Of a stretch of 64,000 nt of DNA, positions 15,061-24,818 are shown in pieces. The stretch is taken from the NCBI GenBank assembly GCA_963848375.1, contig CAWKDK010000007.1:1-64000 (forward strand), given 5' to 3'. Origin of the DNA: JAJPJE01 sp963848375 (GTDB lineage Bacteria; Acidobacteriota; Terriglobia; Terriglobales; Acidobacteriaceae). Every line of letters begins with the position of its first letter. The stretch's first letter is position 1. The translations under genes and the position numbers were made by a program. The notes beneath the pieces were generated by a model that was given only the letters and a program-made list of their open reading frames with translations, searched no databases and was not told where the DNA came from.

Positions 15061-15924
15061 TTATTGGTCTTCTGATTGGAATTCAAACTTACTCGGACTG
15101 AAGACGATAGTGCGGACTTTACCGGGACCGCCAATGTCGGGCAGTGTGGCGCCGTTGTAGGTTACTTCGACTCCGCCGGCATTTCCGACAGTGAGTGTGA
15201 TCCGTCGTGAAGCAGTGACGTGTTTCTCGGAAGCGGCGGGAAGCGTTTCTGAAAAGATAGTCTTTCCGTCGGCAACCGCCTGCACCCAGGATTCTTCGCT
15301 GGTATGGATAACCAAGTCGACCGAGGGTTTGGGCGCCGGCTCGGTGGCATCGGTTTTCAACGCCGCGGGACTCACAGTACTTGGAGGTGCGCCCTTGGCC
15401 GGTGTGCTTTCCAGGGATTTCGGCTGCGTCACTTTTGCCGTTTGAAGCTTCTGGTCCGCGGGAGGCGTTTCAACCGGTGGTGTGCTGATTGCAGCGACTG
15501 GTGCGGTTGCTGTGCTGCTCTCTTTTTCGGCCTTTCGATGATTGTGGTAAGTCCAGCCGCCGTATCCGATCGCAACAACCAGGACGAGGACCACGATCGT
15601 TGTCCACGAGATGGTTCCTTCTTCGTCTAACTGCCGCGCAGGTCTCTCGGGAACATCTGCAATTTGAGGAAGGTTATTGATGGGTTCCTCCGGTCCGGTG
15701 GCAGCGACGTAATCGGCCACGGCCTGTTCCTCATCGATGCCGAGGAACTTGGCGTAGGAGCGAATGAATCCCTTGTTGAAGATGCCGCCGGGGAGGAGAT
15801 CGAATTTCTCATCCTCGAGCGCTTTGAGCATCCGTGTGCTGATTTTGGTGGCAGTCGCAATCTGGTCGAGCGAGATACCGCGTAGCTCGCGTTCACGCCG
15901 CAGTTTTTCACCAAAACCGGCCAA
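15061..15924 (-). CDS. rodZ: RodZ-like membrane protein (Xre-type HTH plus DUF4115)
   Basis: The 287 residues show a cytoplasmic helix-turn-helix of the RodZ type (about 5-70: GISLDQIATATKISTRMLKALED and GGIFNKGFIRSYAKFLG), a single membrane segment (about 106-126), a Pro/Ala/Thr-rich linker, and a C-terminal DUF4115 beta domain outside (VQAVADGKTIFSETLPA). RodZ links MreB filaments to the membrane and helps shape rods. The linker is as expected for the family. Gene order rodZ-like then metK is on one strand, with 228 nt between. HTH here contacts MreB in characterised examples instead of DNA. Confidence 0.9.
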   Translation of the reverse strand: MAGFGEKLRRERELRGISLDQIATATKISTRMLKALEDEKFDLLPGGIFNKGFIRSYAKFLGIDEEQAVADYVAATGPEEPINNLPQIADVPERPARQLDEEGTISWTTIVVLVLVVAIGYGGWTYHNHRKAEKESSTATAPVAAISTPPVETPPADQKLQTAKVTQPKSLESTPAKGAPPSTVSPAALKTDATEPAPKPSVDLVIHTSEESWVQAVADGKTIFSETLPAASEKHVTASRRITLTVGNAGGVEVTYNGATLPDIGGPGKVRTIVFSPSKFEFQSEDQ

Positions 15925-16138
15925 AAAAGCCTCTTGCGACTGGTAAAGTGGAATGCACCCAGATGATAGGTACTGGGGTTGCGAGTGTCAAACACACAAG
16001 TCACTGCATGTTGCTGAATTTTAAGCTATAAGACCGTGGCCCAAGGAGTGACATCGGTAACTTACCTGTATTGCTGTGGGACGTGACCGAAAATATAATT
16101 CGCCGAATAGCCCGGAACATGGGCCCGGATCCCGATTG

Positions 16139-17191
16139 ATGACGCAAAGCGCGGAAGTCCAGAGAAAGCGACATCTTCACGAGCTGAACATATTCCACGA
16201 TGTCGCCAAGGCGCTGACGTCTTCCCTGAACCTTGACTCGATTCTGCAGACCATCATGGAAAAGGTAGCCGAGTACTTCAAGCCGGATACCTGGTCGCTG
16301 CTCATGGCAGACGATGCGAAGGATGAACTCTATTTTGCAATCGCAGTGGGCGATGCGTCCGATACGTTGAAGTCGGTTCGATTAAAGATGGGCGAGGGCA
16401 TTGCCGGTTGGGTCGCACGCCATGGGGAGCCGCTGATCGTACCGGATGTGTATAACGATCCGCGCTTTGCCAAGCGCATCGACGAGATGACGAAGTGGAA
16501 GACGCGTTCGATTATCTGCATGCCGCTGAAATCGCGGCAGCGCGTGCTGGGCGTGATCCAGTTGATCAACGTAAGCATGGGCCAGTTCGAGGAGAACGAA
16601 ATGTTCTTCCTGCAGGCGCTGTGCGATTACGCGGCCATCGCTATTGAGAATGCGCGCTCGGTCGAGAAGATCCAGGAATTGACGATCACCGATGACTGCA
16701 CGGGGCTGTACAACGCGCGTCATCTTTATAAGACGCTCGAAGCAGAGGTTTATCGTTCGGCGCGTTTCGGATACGAGTTCACGGTGCTGTTCATCGACCT
16801 CGATCGCTTCAAGATGGTGAACGATACCTACGGTCACCTGATTGGCAGTAAGTTGCTGGCGGAGATCGGGTACGCAGTGAAATCTCACTTACGCTTGATT
16901 GACTATGCGTTTCGCTACGGTGGGGATGAGTTTGTCATCCTGCTGCCGCAGACCAGCAAAGAATCGGCTACGGTGGTTGCGCGACGCCTGCTCGAATACT
17001 TCCGCAAAACGATGTGGCTCAAGGGCGATGGCTTGAACCTGAATGTACGCGCCAGCTTTGGTCTTGCGTCCTACCCTGAAGATGCCAAGAGTGCACACGA
17101 GATCATTCGTCAGGCAGACGAGATGATGTACGTGGTGAAGAACTCCACGCGCGACAACATCGGAATTGCTCAGCAGGGATTGCTGAAGTAG
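16139..17191 (+). CDS. GAF-GGDEF diguanylate cyclase
   Basis: From the ATG at 16139 the protein has 350 residues: GAF domain (about 20-180, with KMGEGIAGWVARHGEPL) and GGDEF domain (about 190-350). The active-site motif is RYGGDEF (GGDEF at 261-265), so it should make cyclic di-GMP from two GTP. The product-inhibition site RxxD is RLID at 252-255, exactly five residues before GGDEF, so feedback inhibition is likely. An upstream in-frame GTG at 16076 would add 21 residues of low complexity; it has no better ribosome site. There is no membrane segment, so the sensed signal is probably intracellular and binds the GAF domain. A PilZ gene at 2.6-2.9 kb could be a receptor. Confidence 0.92.
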   Translation: MTQSAEVQRKRHLHELNIFHDVAKALTSSLNLDSILQTIMEKVAEYFKPDTWSLLMADDAKDELYFAIAVGDASDTLKSVRLKMGEGIAGWVARHGEPLIVPDVYNDPRFAKRIDEMTKWKTRSIICMPLKSRQRVLGVIQLINVSMGQFEENEMFFLQALCDYAAIAIENARSVEKIQELTITDDCTGLYNARHLYKTLEAEVYRSARFGYEFTVLFIDLDRFKMVNDTYGHLIGSKLLAEIGYAVKSHLRLIDYAFRYGGDEFVILLPQTSKESATVVARRLLEYFRKTMWLKGDGLNLNVRASFGLASYPEDAKSAHEIIRQADEMMYVVKNSTRDNIGIAQQGLLK

Positions 17192-17231
17192 CCCACTCTC
17201 ACACAAGCTTCGGTCTCGCTTTTCGAGTTGG

Positions 17232-17284
17232 GGTAGCTTGTAGCTGGTAGCTGGGTCATCAGCTACTGACTACCAGCTACTAGC
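17232..17284. repeat. Short iterated GTAGCT repeats with inverted symmetry
   Basis: TAGCTTGTAGCTGGTAGCTG is followed by CAGCTACTGACTACCAGCTA; the two halves are nearly inverse. No ORF. Member of the short iterated repeat class seen elsewhere in the window. Confidence 0.6.
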
Positions 17285-17376
17285 CACGCGCTTCAGCGAT
17301 AGAGCTCGGGCCTGCGCGAGATTGCACCCTTCGTGCGTTAGAATCATCCAAGTGACCAGATAACAAGGAGCGAGCC

Positions 17377-17700
17377 ATGAGCTGCGGCAATCCAGTTACG
17401 CCTCAACCCGACAATGAACCGGTAACGCGCACAGTGTTCTGCGTGAAGTTTCAGCGCGAGATGCCGGGACTGGATGAACCGCCGTTCGACGGCGAGTTGG
17501 GTCAGAAAATCTTCCAGAACGTTTCGCGCGAGGCGTGGAAGATGTGGGCGGAGCACTGCAAGATGATCCTCAATGAATACCGTCTGAACCCTGCGAATAA
17601 GTCGGATCAGGAGATCCTGGTAAAGCAGATGGAAGAGTACTTCTTCGGGGAGAACGCCGCGCTGCCTCCGGGATTTGTGCCGCAGAAGAGCAAACAGTAA
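17377..17700 (+). CDS. yggX: Probable Fe(2+)-trafficking protein (YggX family)
   Basis: The 107 residues match YggX: RTVFCVKFQREMPGLDEPPFDG with its single conserved Cys, then the helical WKMWAEHCKMILNEYRLN and the C-terminal EEYFFGE. The N-terminus is about 16 residues longer than in enterobacteria. YggX protects iron-sulphur enzymes against oxidative damage and is implicated in iron handling; mechanism is not fully settled. An AAGGAGCGAGCC site precedes the ATG. Single gene. Confidence 0.92.
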   Translation: MSCGNPVTPQPDNEPVTRTVFCVKFQREMPGLDEPPFDGELGQKIFQNVSREAWKMWAEHCKMILNEYRLNPANKSDQEILVKQMEEYFFGENAALPPGFVPQKSKQ

Positions 17701-17701
17701 A

Positions 17702-17765
17702 TCAGTACATCAGTTTTTCAGTACATCAGTTCAAAACCGAGTTACTGACGTACTGATGTACTGAA
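17702..17765. repeat. Direct and inverted copies of TCAGTACATCAGT
   Basis: The 13-mer TCAGTACATCAGT occurs at 17702 and again at 17718, and its exact reverse complement ACTGATGTACTGA follows near 17752. The array lies directly after the YggX stop and before the end of the convergent ATP-grasp gene, so it may act as a bidirectional hairpin. Confidence 0.75.
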
Positions 17766-17772
17766 ATACGAC

Positions 17773-19035
17773 TTAAACCACCTTCAACTCCGCTGAAATC
17801 TGAAAGCGCAATTTCGAATGCGCCTCGCGAAGCGCGTTCTCCACAAATTCCGGTGAAGCACCGCGCGCGAAGATGAATCCAAGGTAGCTTGCGCCTTCTG
17901 GCAGCGGAACGAGTTTCTGCTGCAGCTTGGCCGTGATTTCAACCGATTCGATGCCTTCCACTTTTTCCGCGGCTTCCACGTTCTCCACTCCTTCATAGAC
18001 GCCAGCTGAGGGGATCGGAATCATCATCACTCCAGATGCGGAATCTTCTCTCTTAATTGCCGCGATCTTCTCGCGGAGAGCGTGACGCACGATTAATTCT
18101 TCCAGAGGCATGTTCTCTGCGAAGCGTAACGCCTTCGCGCATAGGCCACCGATTGGCCGCGCCGCTACTTCGAGCACCAAGGGCCCTCGTTCATTGAAGC
18201 GAAATTCGGCGTGGATGGGGCCGTGCTGGAGTCCAAGGGCAGTTACGGCAGACTGCGCACAATCGAGAATTGCCTGCTGATCGCGTGGCGGTACTCGCGA
18301 TGGCGTGACGTAGATTGTCTCTTCGAAAAACGGCCCTTCGAGCGGATCGGGCTTGTCGAAGAGCGCGAGCGTTTTCAGTTGACCATTCGTGACCAGTCCT
18401 TCGAGCGCGAATTCTTGCCCAGGGATGTAGCTTTCAACTTGAATCCACTGGATGGAATCCAGTCGGCTGATGCGAATGGCAGCCGCCTCCAACAGCTTCG
18501 TGATGCGATCAAATGCGGCGACGAACTCCTGCTTATCGTTGGCGCGAATGACGCCGCGACTTGCTGATAATCCTAGAGGCTTGAGCACGCAAGGGAAGGG
18601 AACTTCGCCGGCTGCCATCGGCGGGTCGTAATCAGTGGGGAATCGCCGGTACCAGGGCACCGCCAATCCTGCGGCCTTGAAGCGCTCGCGAGAAATCCAT
18701 TTATTGCGGCACGCATCGACCGCGTGCGGCGGATGGTAGGGAAGTCCGAGTCGCTCGGCAGCGAATGCTGCAGTCATGGTCGGTGCATCGCCTATCGCTA
18801 CGATTCCGTCAATTGGGTGGCGCTCCGCGAAATCAGCGATCTTCTCTGCCGAGTCCTGCGGTTCCTCGAAGCGCATCGGAATGGCGCCGTCCTGCCAGGG
18901 ATCTTCCAGGACGTGACACCGGTCGGTTGCGAGCGCGATGGAAATTCCCATGCGCTCGGCCGCCTCTTTGAAGGCGTTTGCCTGGTATCCGGTGGTGTTC
19001 GAAAACAGCAAGACGCGCGGCATGAATGCCTTCAT
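17773..19035 (-). CDS. ATP-grasp domain ligase of unknown substrate
   Basis: The 420 residues have a Rossmann-like N-terminal part (RVLLFSNTTGYQANAF) and an ATP-grasp fold (about 115-330), with the central VLKPLGLSASRGV ATP-binding loop and the HAEFRF...LEVAARPIGG segment that ends the metal-binding site. Such enzymes join a carboxylate to an amine or amino acid, as in L-amino-acid ligases and biotin-carboxylase-like proteins; no neighbour indicates a substrate. A start at the fifth codon (19023) has a better-placed AAGG. Similar to the BacD/CPS-like group by layout. Confidence 0.82.
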   Translation of the reverse strand: MKAFMPRVLLFSNTTGYQANAFKEAAERMGISIALATDRCHVLEDPWQDGAIPMRFEEPQDSAEKIADFAERHPIDGIVAIGDAPTMTAAFAAERLGLPYHPPHAVDACRNKWISRERFKAAGLAVPWYRRFPTDYDPPMAAGEVPFPCVLKPLGLSASRGVIRANDKQEFVAAFDRITKLLEAAAIRISRLDSIQWIQVESYIPGQEFALEGLVTNGQLKTLALFDKPDPLEGPFFEETIYVTPSRVPPRDQQAILDCAQSAVTALGLQHGPIHAEFRFNERGPLVLEVAARPIGGLCAKALRFAENMPLEELIVRHALREKIAAIKREDSASGVMMIPIPSAGVYEGVENVEAAEKVEGIESVEITAKLQQKLVPLPEGASYLGFIFARGASPEFVENALREAHSKLRFQISAELKVV

Positions 19036-19121
19036 TGTAAATCCGCATTGCTAATTGGCAGATTCGCTGTCCATCCAGCTCTGCACGTTATAATTCCGCG
19101 CAGATTCCCTGGGGAGAGAGA

Positions 19122-21398
19122 ATGCAATCATTGCGACTCGGGTTAGTTGCATCACTGATTTTTTCATTGCTGTCGCTTCAAACCGTTACGGCTCAAAGCA
19201 CGCCGCTCGCCGGATATACCGAGCAGTCCTCGACGACCGAGCGCGATTGGGAGCAGAAGTTCCGCAAGATTCCGACCGCCGAGAATATTCGCCAGAACAA
19301 TCAGCGGCTGTCGGCTCGGCCGCACAATGTTGGATCGCCTTACGATAAAGACAATGCGGAATGGATCCTGTCGCAATTCAAGAGCTGGGGACTGGATGCG
19401 CAGATCGAGACGTTCACCGTGCTCTATCCCACTCCGAAGTCGCGCAAGCTGGAACTGATTGGCCCGAAACCATACACGGCGAAGCTGGTAGAACCGGCGG
19501 TTGCTGGTGATCCGACGTCGAGCCAGCAGTCCGAACAACTGCCCACATACAACGCGTATTCGATCGATGGCGACGTGACCGCGCCACTGGTCTATGTCAA
19601 TTACGGCATTCCTGAGGATTACGAGGAACTCGATCGCATGGGCGTTTCGGTGAAGGGCGCGATCGTGATTGCGCGTTACGGAAATTCGTGGCGAGGGATC
19701 AAGCCCAAAGTCGCGGCGGAGCATGGTGCTATCGGCTGCATCATTTATTCCGATCCGCGTGATGACGGATATTTTCAGGGCGACGTATTTCCGCAGGGAG
19801 CGTATCGCAACTCGAATGGTGTGCAGCGCGGCAGCGTGATGGACATGCCGGTCTATCCCGGAGATCCCGAGACGCCAGGCGTGGGATCAACGGCGGAGGC
19901 GAAGCGTCTCGATCGCAGCGAAGTGAAGGTTTTCACGAAGATTCCGGTGCTGCCGATTTCCTACGGCGATGCGCAGCCGTTGCTCGAACAACTCACTGGC
20001 CCTGTGGCTCCTGAGAGCTGGCGCGGAGCGCTTCCGATTACGTATCACATTGGTCCCGGCCCGGCGAAAGTGCGTCTCGCGGTGAGTTTCAACTGGGACC
20101 ACAAGCCGATCTACGACGTGATCGCGCGCATTCCGGGATCGACTTATCCCGACGAGTGGGTGGTTCGCGGCAATCATCACGATGCTTGGGTGAATGGATC
20201 AGAAGATCCGGTTTCCGGGATGTCGCCGCTGATGGAGGAAGCGCGTGCGTTGGGCGAGCTGCTGAAACAGGGATGGAAACCGAAGCGCACGATCATTCTC
20301 GCCGCGTGGGATGGCGAGGAGCCCGGTCTGCTCGGGTCGACGGAGTGGGCGGAGACGCACGCCGATGAACTGCGGCAACACGCGGTGGCTTACATCAATT
20401 CCGATGGCAACAGCCGCGGGTTTCTCTTCGCGGGCGCATCGCACACTCTGCAGACGCTGCTGAATGATGTTGCTCACGATGTGCAGGATCCCGAGAAACA
20501 GATGTCCGTGTGGCAGCGGAGGCGCTCGCGAGATATCACGGAAGCCAAGTCGGATGAAGAAAAGAAGAAGGTGCGCGACCGCAAGTTCGTGCAGGCCTCA
20601 GCGCTGGGATCAGGCTCGGACTACACCGTGTTCATCGACCACCTGGGCATTGCGTCCGTGAATCTCGGATTCGGCGGCGAAGATGGCGGCGGCGTGTACC
20701 ACTCCGTTTACGACGACTTCTACTGGTACACGCACTTCGACGATACGAAATTCGTTTATGGGCTCGCGCTGTCACAGACTGCGGGAACCGCGGTATTGCG
20801 GCTGGCGGATGCGGACCTGATCCCACTCGATTTTGCGGCTTTTGCCGAAACAGTCAAGCGATATGCCGAGGAAGTGGAGAAGCTCGCGACTGACGAGCGC
20901 AACAAGATCGTCGAGCAGAACAAAGAGCTAGAAGAAGGCGATCAGGTGGCTGTAGCGGATCCGACTAAGACCTACGTTCCGCCGCAACATGAGGCGGTGC
21001 CGCCTTACTTGAATTTCGCGCCGCTCAAGAATGCTGTCGAGGCACTCGCTCATAGTTCCGAAAGATACCAGCACGCTTTCAATCAGGCGGAGCAGAATGG
21101 CGGCGCTGCGCTGGCGAAGGGATCGCTTGCGACGGTGAATGCCAAGCTGATCCAATCGGAGCGCGCGCTCACGGCCGAGCAGGGATTGCCTAATCGTCCC
21201 TGGTTTAAGCACCAGATTTATGCGCCGGGTTTTTACACCGGGTACGGCGTGAAGACGCTGCCGGGCATCCGCGAGGCGATCGAGCAGAAGAAGTGGCAGG
21301 AAGCTGACACAGAGATCATGGTGGTTGCGAACACTCTGCAGAACGAAGTGACGGTGATTGATGCGGCGACCGCGGAGTTGGAGAAGGTGGGGAAGTAG
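19122..21398 (+). CDS. Exported M28B peptidase with transferrin-receptor-like dimerisation domain (glutamate carboxypeptidase II family)
   Basis: The 758 residues begin with a signal peptide (MQSLRLGLVASLIFSLLSL, cleaved near TAQS). Next come a PA domain (about 120-260, including GAIVIARYGNSWRG), the M28 zinc peptidase core and a C-terminal helical dimerisation domain (about 640-750). Zinc ligands are visible: His/Asp in GNHHDAWVNG, the catalytic Glu pair in WDGEEPGLLGS, Asp in YINSDGNS and His in YHSVYDDFYW. In this family (human PSMA) the enzyme removes C-terminal acidic residues. Substrate preference cannot be read from sequence. Stands alone, followed by a 12-bp hairpin. Confidence 0.93.
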   Translation: MQSLRLGLVASLIFSLLSLQTVTAQSTPLAGYTEQSSTTERDWEQKFRKIPTAENIRQNNQRLSARPHNVGSPYDKDNAEWILSQFKSWGLDAQIETFTVLYPTPKSRKLELIGPKPYTAKLVEPAVAGDPTSSQQSEQLPTYNAYSIDGDVTAPLVYVNYGIPEDYEELDRMGVSVKGAIVIARYGNSWRGIKPKVAAEHGAIGCIIYSDPRDDGYFQGDVFPQGAYRNSNGVQRGSVMDMPVYPGDPETPGVGSTAEAKRLDRSEVKVFTKIPVLPISYGDAQPLLEQLTGPVAPESWRGALPITYHIGPGPAKVRLAVSFNWDHKPIYDVIARIPGSTYPDEWVVRGNHHDAWVNGSEDPVSGMSPLMEEARALGELLKQGWKPKRTIILAAWDGEEPGLLGSTEWAETHADELRQHAVAYINSDGNSRGFLFAGASHTLQTLLNDVAHDVQDPEKQMSVWQRRRSRDITEAKSDEEKKKVRDRKFVQASALGSGSDYTVFIDHLGIASVNLGFGGEDGGGVYHSVYDDFYWYTHFDDTKFVYGLALSQTAGTAVLRLADADLIPLDFAAFAETVKRYAEEVEKLATDERNKIVEQNKELEEGDQVAVADPTKTYVPPQHEAVPPYLNFAPLKNAVEALAHSSERYQHAFNQAEQNGGAALAKGSLATVNAKLIQSERALTAEQGLPNRPWFKHQIYAPGFYTGYGVKTLPGIREAIEQKKWQEADTEIMVVANTLQNEVTVIDAATAELEKVGK

Positions 21399-21423
21399 GG
21401 GCTCCGCGTGATTCCTGTAATGC

Positions 21424-21470
21424 CTTGAGGTCATGCCGGGCGACGGAAAGTCGCTCACCATGACCTCAAG
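21424..21470. other. Perfect 12-bp hairpin between convergent genes
   Basis: CTTGAGGTCATG and CATGACCTCAAG are perfect complements, with an additional inner GCGAC/GTCGC. The loop-proximal GGAAA is short. No strong T-run follows on either strand, so a terminator role is possible but not typical; it may belong to a repeat family not otherwise present here. Confidence 0.65.
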
Positions 21471-21512
21471 TTGTTGGACGCTTTAGTCGAACAGCAATCG
21501 TCGCGTAGCGAT

Positions 21513-22392
21513 TTAGTACTCCGCCTTGGCGGTCTGTACGGCAATCGGACCGTTCTCAGTCGAAATCTTCAAGACAGGTGATCCGCTGCCGTACTCCATA
21601 CGGCGCTCGCGATTGTCCCAAGTCTTCCGCACCTGATCGCAGACGCTGGCGGCGCAGCTCATGGGCGCATGTTCACTGGCCTCAACGAGGAAGGCCGACT
21701 GGAACCCTTCGGGGACAGCTAGCACGATCGGACCGTTCTCGGAGCGCGCTTCTACCTGACCGCCCGTCCACGCATTGCCACGAACTTTCACCGACACCGG
21801 GCCGTTGGTCGCATTCAGGGTGGCGGAACCGTTCGTCCCAACTAATTCGATTGGTCCGTTCTCTGCCGTGGCTTTCAGTTGCCCGGAGCAGTTGCGCAGG
21901 GCGAGCGGACCATTCTCAGCTTCCACATTGAGCGTTCCAGAGACGTCGCGCACTTCCACCGGGCCGTTCTTGGCGTGCATATCGAGGTTCACGTTTTTGG
22001 GCGCATGGATTAACAGGAACGCGGTCCAACGGTCACCCGCCGGTCCCTCAACGCTGAGCTGATCGCCATTCAGCACCATCTTGATCTGGGCGACGTGCTG
22101 TTGCGCGGCGGCGTCATCGTCTCCGGCGGCGGTTTTGCAGGCCAGTACTTCGTAGTGGTCGCCATCCCATCCGCTTACCTGGATGCCACCGTTCTTGGCG
22201 GCATTCACGTGAAGCGTGCTCACCGAGTTGGCGGGAATGGAGAGCCGTTGTTCAGCGTTGGCGGTGGCCTCGTCCGACCAGTTGGAATTGTTCGATCGGC
22301 AGGTTCAGATCGCTGGCATGAGCGGTCGAGGTTAAGAGAAGGACTGCGGCTGCAAAAGTCGAGAGCAAGAGCGGGAAAATTCGATTCCGCAT
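21513..22392 (-). pseudogene. Exported DUF4097-like repeat protein, split by an apparent frameshift
   Basis: The signal-peptide frame begins at 22392 (MRNRIFPLLLSTFAAAVLLL, cleavage near AHAS) and ends about 30 codons later. The body of the protein is in another frame and open from about 22307; it reads WSDEATANAEQRLSIPAN and continues to 21513. The two frames differ by one base, so a single extra base lies around 22270-22315. The body has beta-helix-like repeats spaced by NGP triplets (KNGPVEVRD, ENGPLALRN, ENGPIELVG, TNGPVSVKV, ENGPIVLAV, ENGPIAVQT), typical of the DUF4097 putative adhesin fold. Uninterrupted length would be about 292 residues. Function unknown. Confidence 0.75.
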
Positions 22393-22474
22393 AAACGTGC
22401 CTCCGGGCGCATTCTGCGGATTAGACGGGCCACCCATGAAACGTTAGCAGCCGTTGCTCGGATTTACTCTGTGA

Positions 22475-22518
22475 TCCCAGGTTAGCGTCCGAAAGAAGGA
22501 CGCGAACCTGGGGCACCC
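22475..22518. repeat. Palindromic intergenic repeat, family 1, copy 3
   Basis: TCCCA, a longer stem GGTTAGCGTCC / GGACGCGAACC, then TGGGGCACCC. Same ends as copies at 3046, 13517 and 40440 but a 44 nt total length. Confidence 0.8.
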
Positions 22519-22528
22519 TGTCTGGAAT

Positions 22529-24622
22529 TCAGGCTTTTCCGACCTGCCAGAGCATGAAGGCGTATTCGAATGCGGTCTCGCGAAGCAAGTCGTAGCGACC
22601 AGAAGCTCCACCGTGACCGGCGGCCATATTGGTCTTCAGTAGTAGTGGATTCGAATCCGTCTTCAACGTGCGCAACCGGGCGACATATTTGGCCGGCTCC
22701 CAATACATCACCTGGCTGTCGTTGAACGAGGTCTTCACCAGGAGTGCCGGATAGGCTTTGGCTTCCAACTGATCGTAGGGCGAGTACGACAGCATGTAGT
22801 CGTAGGCTGCTTTTTCGTTCGGATTGCCCCATTCCTCGTACTCAGGGACAGTCAGCGGCAATGATTCGTCGAACATGGTGTTGATCACGTCGAGAAACGG
22901 GACGCGGGCGATCACGGCTTTGAATAGATCGGGGCGCATGTTTGCGATTGCTCCCATGAGCAGGCCGCCCGCGCTGGTGCCGGTTGCGATCAGGCGGTCG
23001 CGCGAGGTGTAGTGCTCGTTGACGAGATGGTCAGCGGCTGCGATGAAGTCGGTGAACGTGTTCTTCTTGTTCATCATGCGGCCCTGGTCGTGCCAGACCT
23101 TCCCCAAATCGCCGCCACCGCGAATATGCGCAATTGCAAACACGAAGCCGCGATCGAGCAAGCTCAAAATGTTCGAACTGAAATTCACCGGATAGGTGTA
23201 GCCGTAAGCTCCGTAGCCGGTGAGCAGCATGGGATGGGAGCCGTCGCGCTTGAAATCGTTGCGATACACGAGAGAAATTGGAATGCGTGCGCCATCGGCA
23301 GCGACCGCGTAGATGCGCTCGGCTTGATATTGCGACTGGTCATAGCCGGGAACTTCGGTACGTTTGAGCAGCGTCGAGCTACGGACCTGAAGGTCGTAAT
23401 CGTAGACAGAATTCGGCGTGACCATCGACTGATAGGCGTATCGAAATCTCGTCGTTTCCCACTCGCGATTTTGCGCCGGAAACGCGGAGTAGGCTGGTTC
23501 GGGGAAACTCATTCGATGCCACTCTCCGGTCTTGAAATCGGTGACGCGGAAGTGCGGCAGTCCATCTTCACGCTCGAGCAGAACGTGGAAGTCGGCGAAC
23601 AGTTCCATTCCGGCGAGCATCACGTCGGGGCGATGCGGGATCAGCTCTTTCCAGTACTCGCGTCCGGGAGTTTGTACTGGTGCAGTCACCAACCGGAAAT
23701 TTCGTCCCGTATCGTTGACGCGAATGAAGAACTCTTCGCCGTGATGATCGACCTGATATTCCTGGTCCTGGATGCGTGGCGCAATCAGGTTCCATTCGCC
23801 TTGCGGCTGACTGGCACGCAAGTAGCGCCATTCCGAAGTTGTGTGGCTTCCGCTTTCGATTAGCAGATACTTGCGGCTGCGCGTCAGCTCAACACCAACG
23901 TTGAAGCGCTCGTCCGGATCTTCATAGACAATCGAATCCGCTGCCGGATCCGTTCCCAGCAGGTGGCGGTACACGCGATAGTGGCGCTTCGTGCCTTCCT
24001 CTTCCACTGTGTAGAAGAAAGTTCGATTGTCCGCAGACCAGGCAAAGGAGCCGGTTTTCTCCATGCGCTCGGGATAGAGCTCGCCCGTCTGCAGACTCTT
24101 GACGTAGAGCGTGTACTCGCGGAATCCAGTGTTGTCGGTGGAATAGGCCAGCAGGTTACCGTCTTCACTCACGCTCATGCCGCCCAGCGACATGAATTTC
24201 TGACCTTCGGCGAGAGCATTCTGATCAAGGATGACTTCTTCGGACGCGTTTCCATCGAGGGCATCCTTCGCTGCCCGCTTGCGACAGAAGATCGGGTACT
24301 GCTTTCCGGTTTCCGTGCGGGTGTAATAGAAGTACTCGCCTTCGCGGAAAGGGACACCGACATCCGTTTCCTTGATGTGGCTGACCATCTCCCGATAGAG
24401 CTGTTCCTGAAGAGCGCTGGTATGACGCGTCAACGAGTCGGCGTAGGCGTTCTCGGCCTCGAGATAGCGCGCCACTTCCGGATTGTCCTTGTCGCGAAGC
24501 CAGAAATAGTCGTCGATCCGAGTCTCGCCGTGGACCACATCCGTCTTGGGAGTTTTCTGCGCAACCGGCGGCTCGGGATTGCCGGCTTCAATGGTGAGAG
24601 CGGGATCGGTTTGGCTGGTCAT
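22529..24622 (-). CDS. ptrB: Oligopeptidase B-like S9A serine peptidase
   Basis: The 697 residues cover an N-terminal seven-bladed propeller (about 80-420) and a C-terminal alpha/beta hydrolase domain. The nucleophile lies in GTSAGGLLMGA, the acid in the region of NDSQVMYWEPAKYV, and the His in MAAGHGGASGRYD, the order of the S9A family. Oligopeptidase B cleaves small peptides after Lys or Arg; the family also includes prolyl oligopeptidase, but the YGAYG / DRGFVFAIAHIRGGG region is closer to oligopeptidase B. No signal peptide, so cytoplasmic. The gene stands alone. Confidence 0.93.
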   Translation of the reverse strand: MTSQTDPALTIEAGNPEPPVAQKTPKTDVVHGETRIDDYFWLRDKDNPEVARYLEAENAYADSLTRHTSALQEQLYREMVSHIKETDVGVPFREGEYFYYTRTETGKQYPIFCRKRAAKDALDGNASEEVILDQNALAEGQKFMSLGGMSVSEDGNLLAYSTDNTGFREYTLYVKSLQTGELYPERMEKTGSFAWSADNRTFFYTVEEEGTKRHYRVYRHLLGTDPAADSIVYEDPDERFNVGVELTRSRKYLLIESGSHTTSEWRYLRASQPQGEWNLIAPRIQDQEYQVDHHGEEFFIRVNDTGRNFRLVTAPVQTPGREYWKELIPHRPDVMLAGMELFADFHVLLEREDGLPHFRVTDFKTGEWHRMSFPEPAYSAFPAQNREWETTRFRYAYQSMVTPNSVYDYDLQVRSSTLLKRTEVPGYDQSQYQAERIYAVAADGARIPISLVYRNDFKRDGSHPMLLTGYGAYGYTYPVNFSSNILSLLDRGFVFAIAHIRGGGDLGKVWHDQGRMMNKKNTFTDFIAAADHLVNEHYTSRDRLIATGTSAGGLLMGAIANMRPDLFKAVIARVPFLDVINTMFDESLPLTVPEYEEWGNPNEKAAYDYMLSYSPYDQLEAKAYPALLVKTSFNDSQVMYWEPAKYVARLRTLKTDSNPLLLKTNMAAGHGGASGRYDLLRETAFEYAFMLWQVGKA

Positions 24623-24818
24623 CGCCCTGATATTCGAACGGCTTTTGGCCTAAAAAGCAAACCGACCGCTATGCGAGCTGCACGAATCGCGCTCTGCAGC
24701 TTCCCCCCCGGGCGCGAGTTATGGGAGGAACGGCGGAGATCCAATGGAGTCTTTTCAGGTTGGATATTTAGCTGTGCCGGACTGAAGAACAACTCACCGG
24801 CAAGAAAAGCTGGTGCGA

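Noticed and set aside
17702..17765. Possible small CRISPR array
   Set aside because: Units are only 13 nt, partly inverted, and no unique spacers or cas genes exist.
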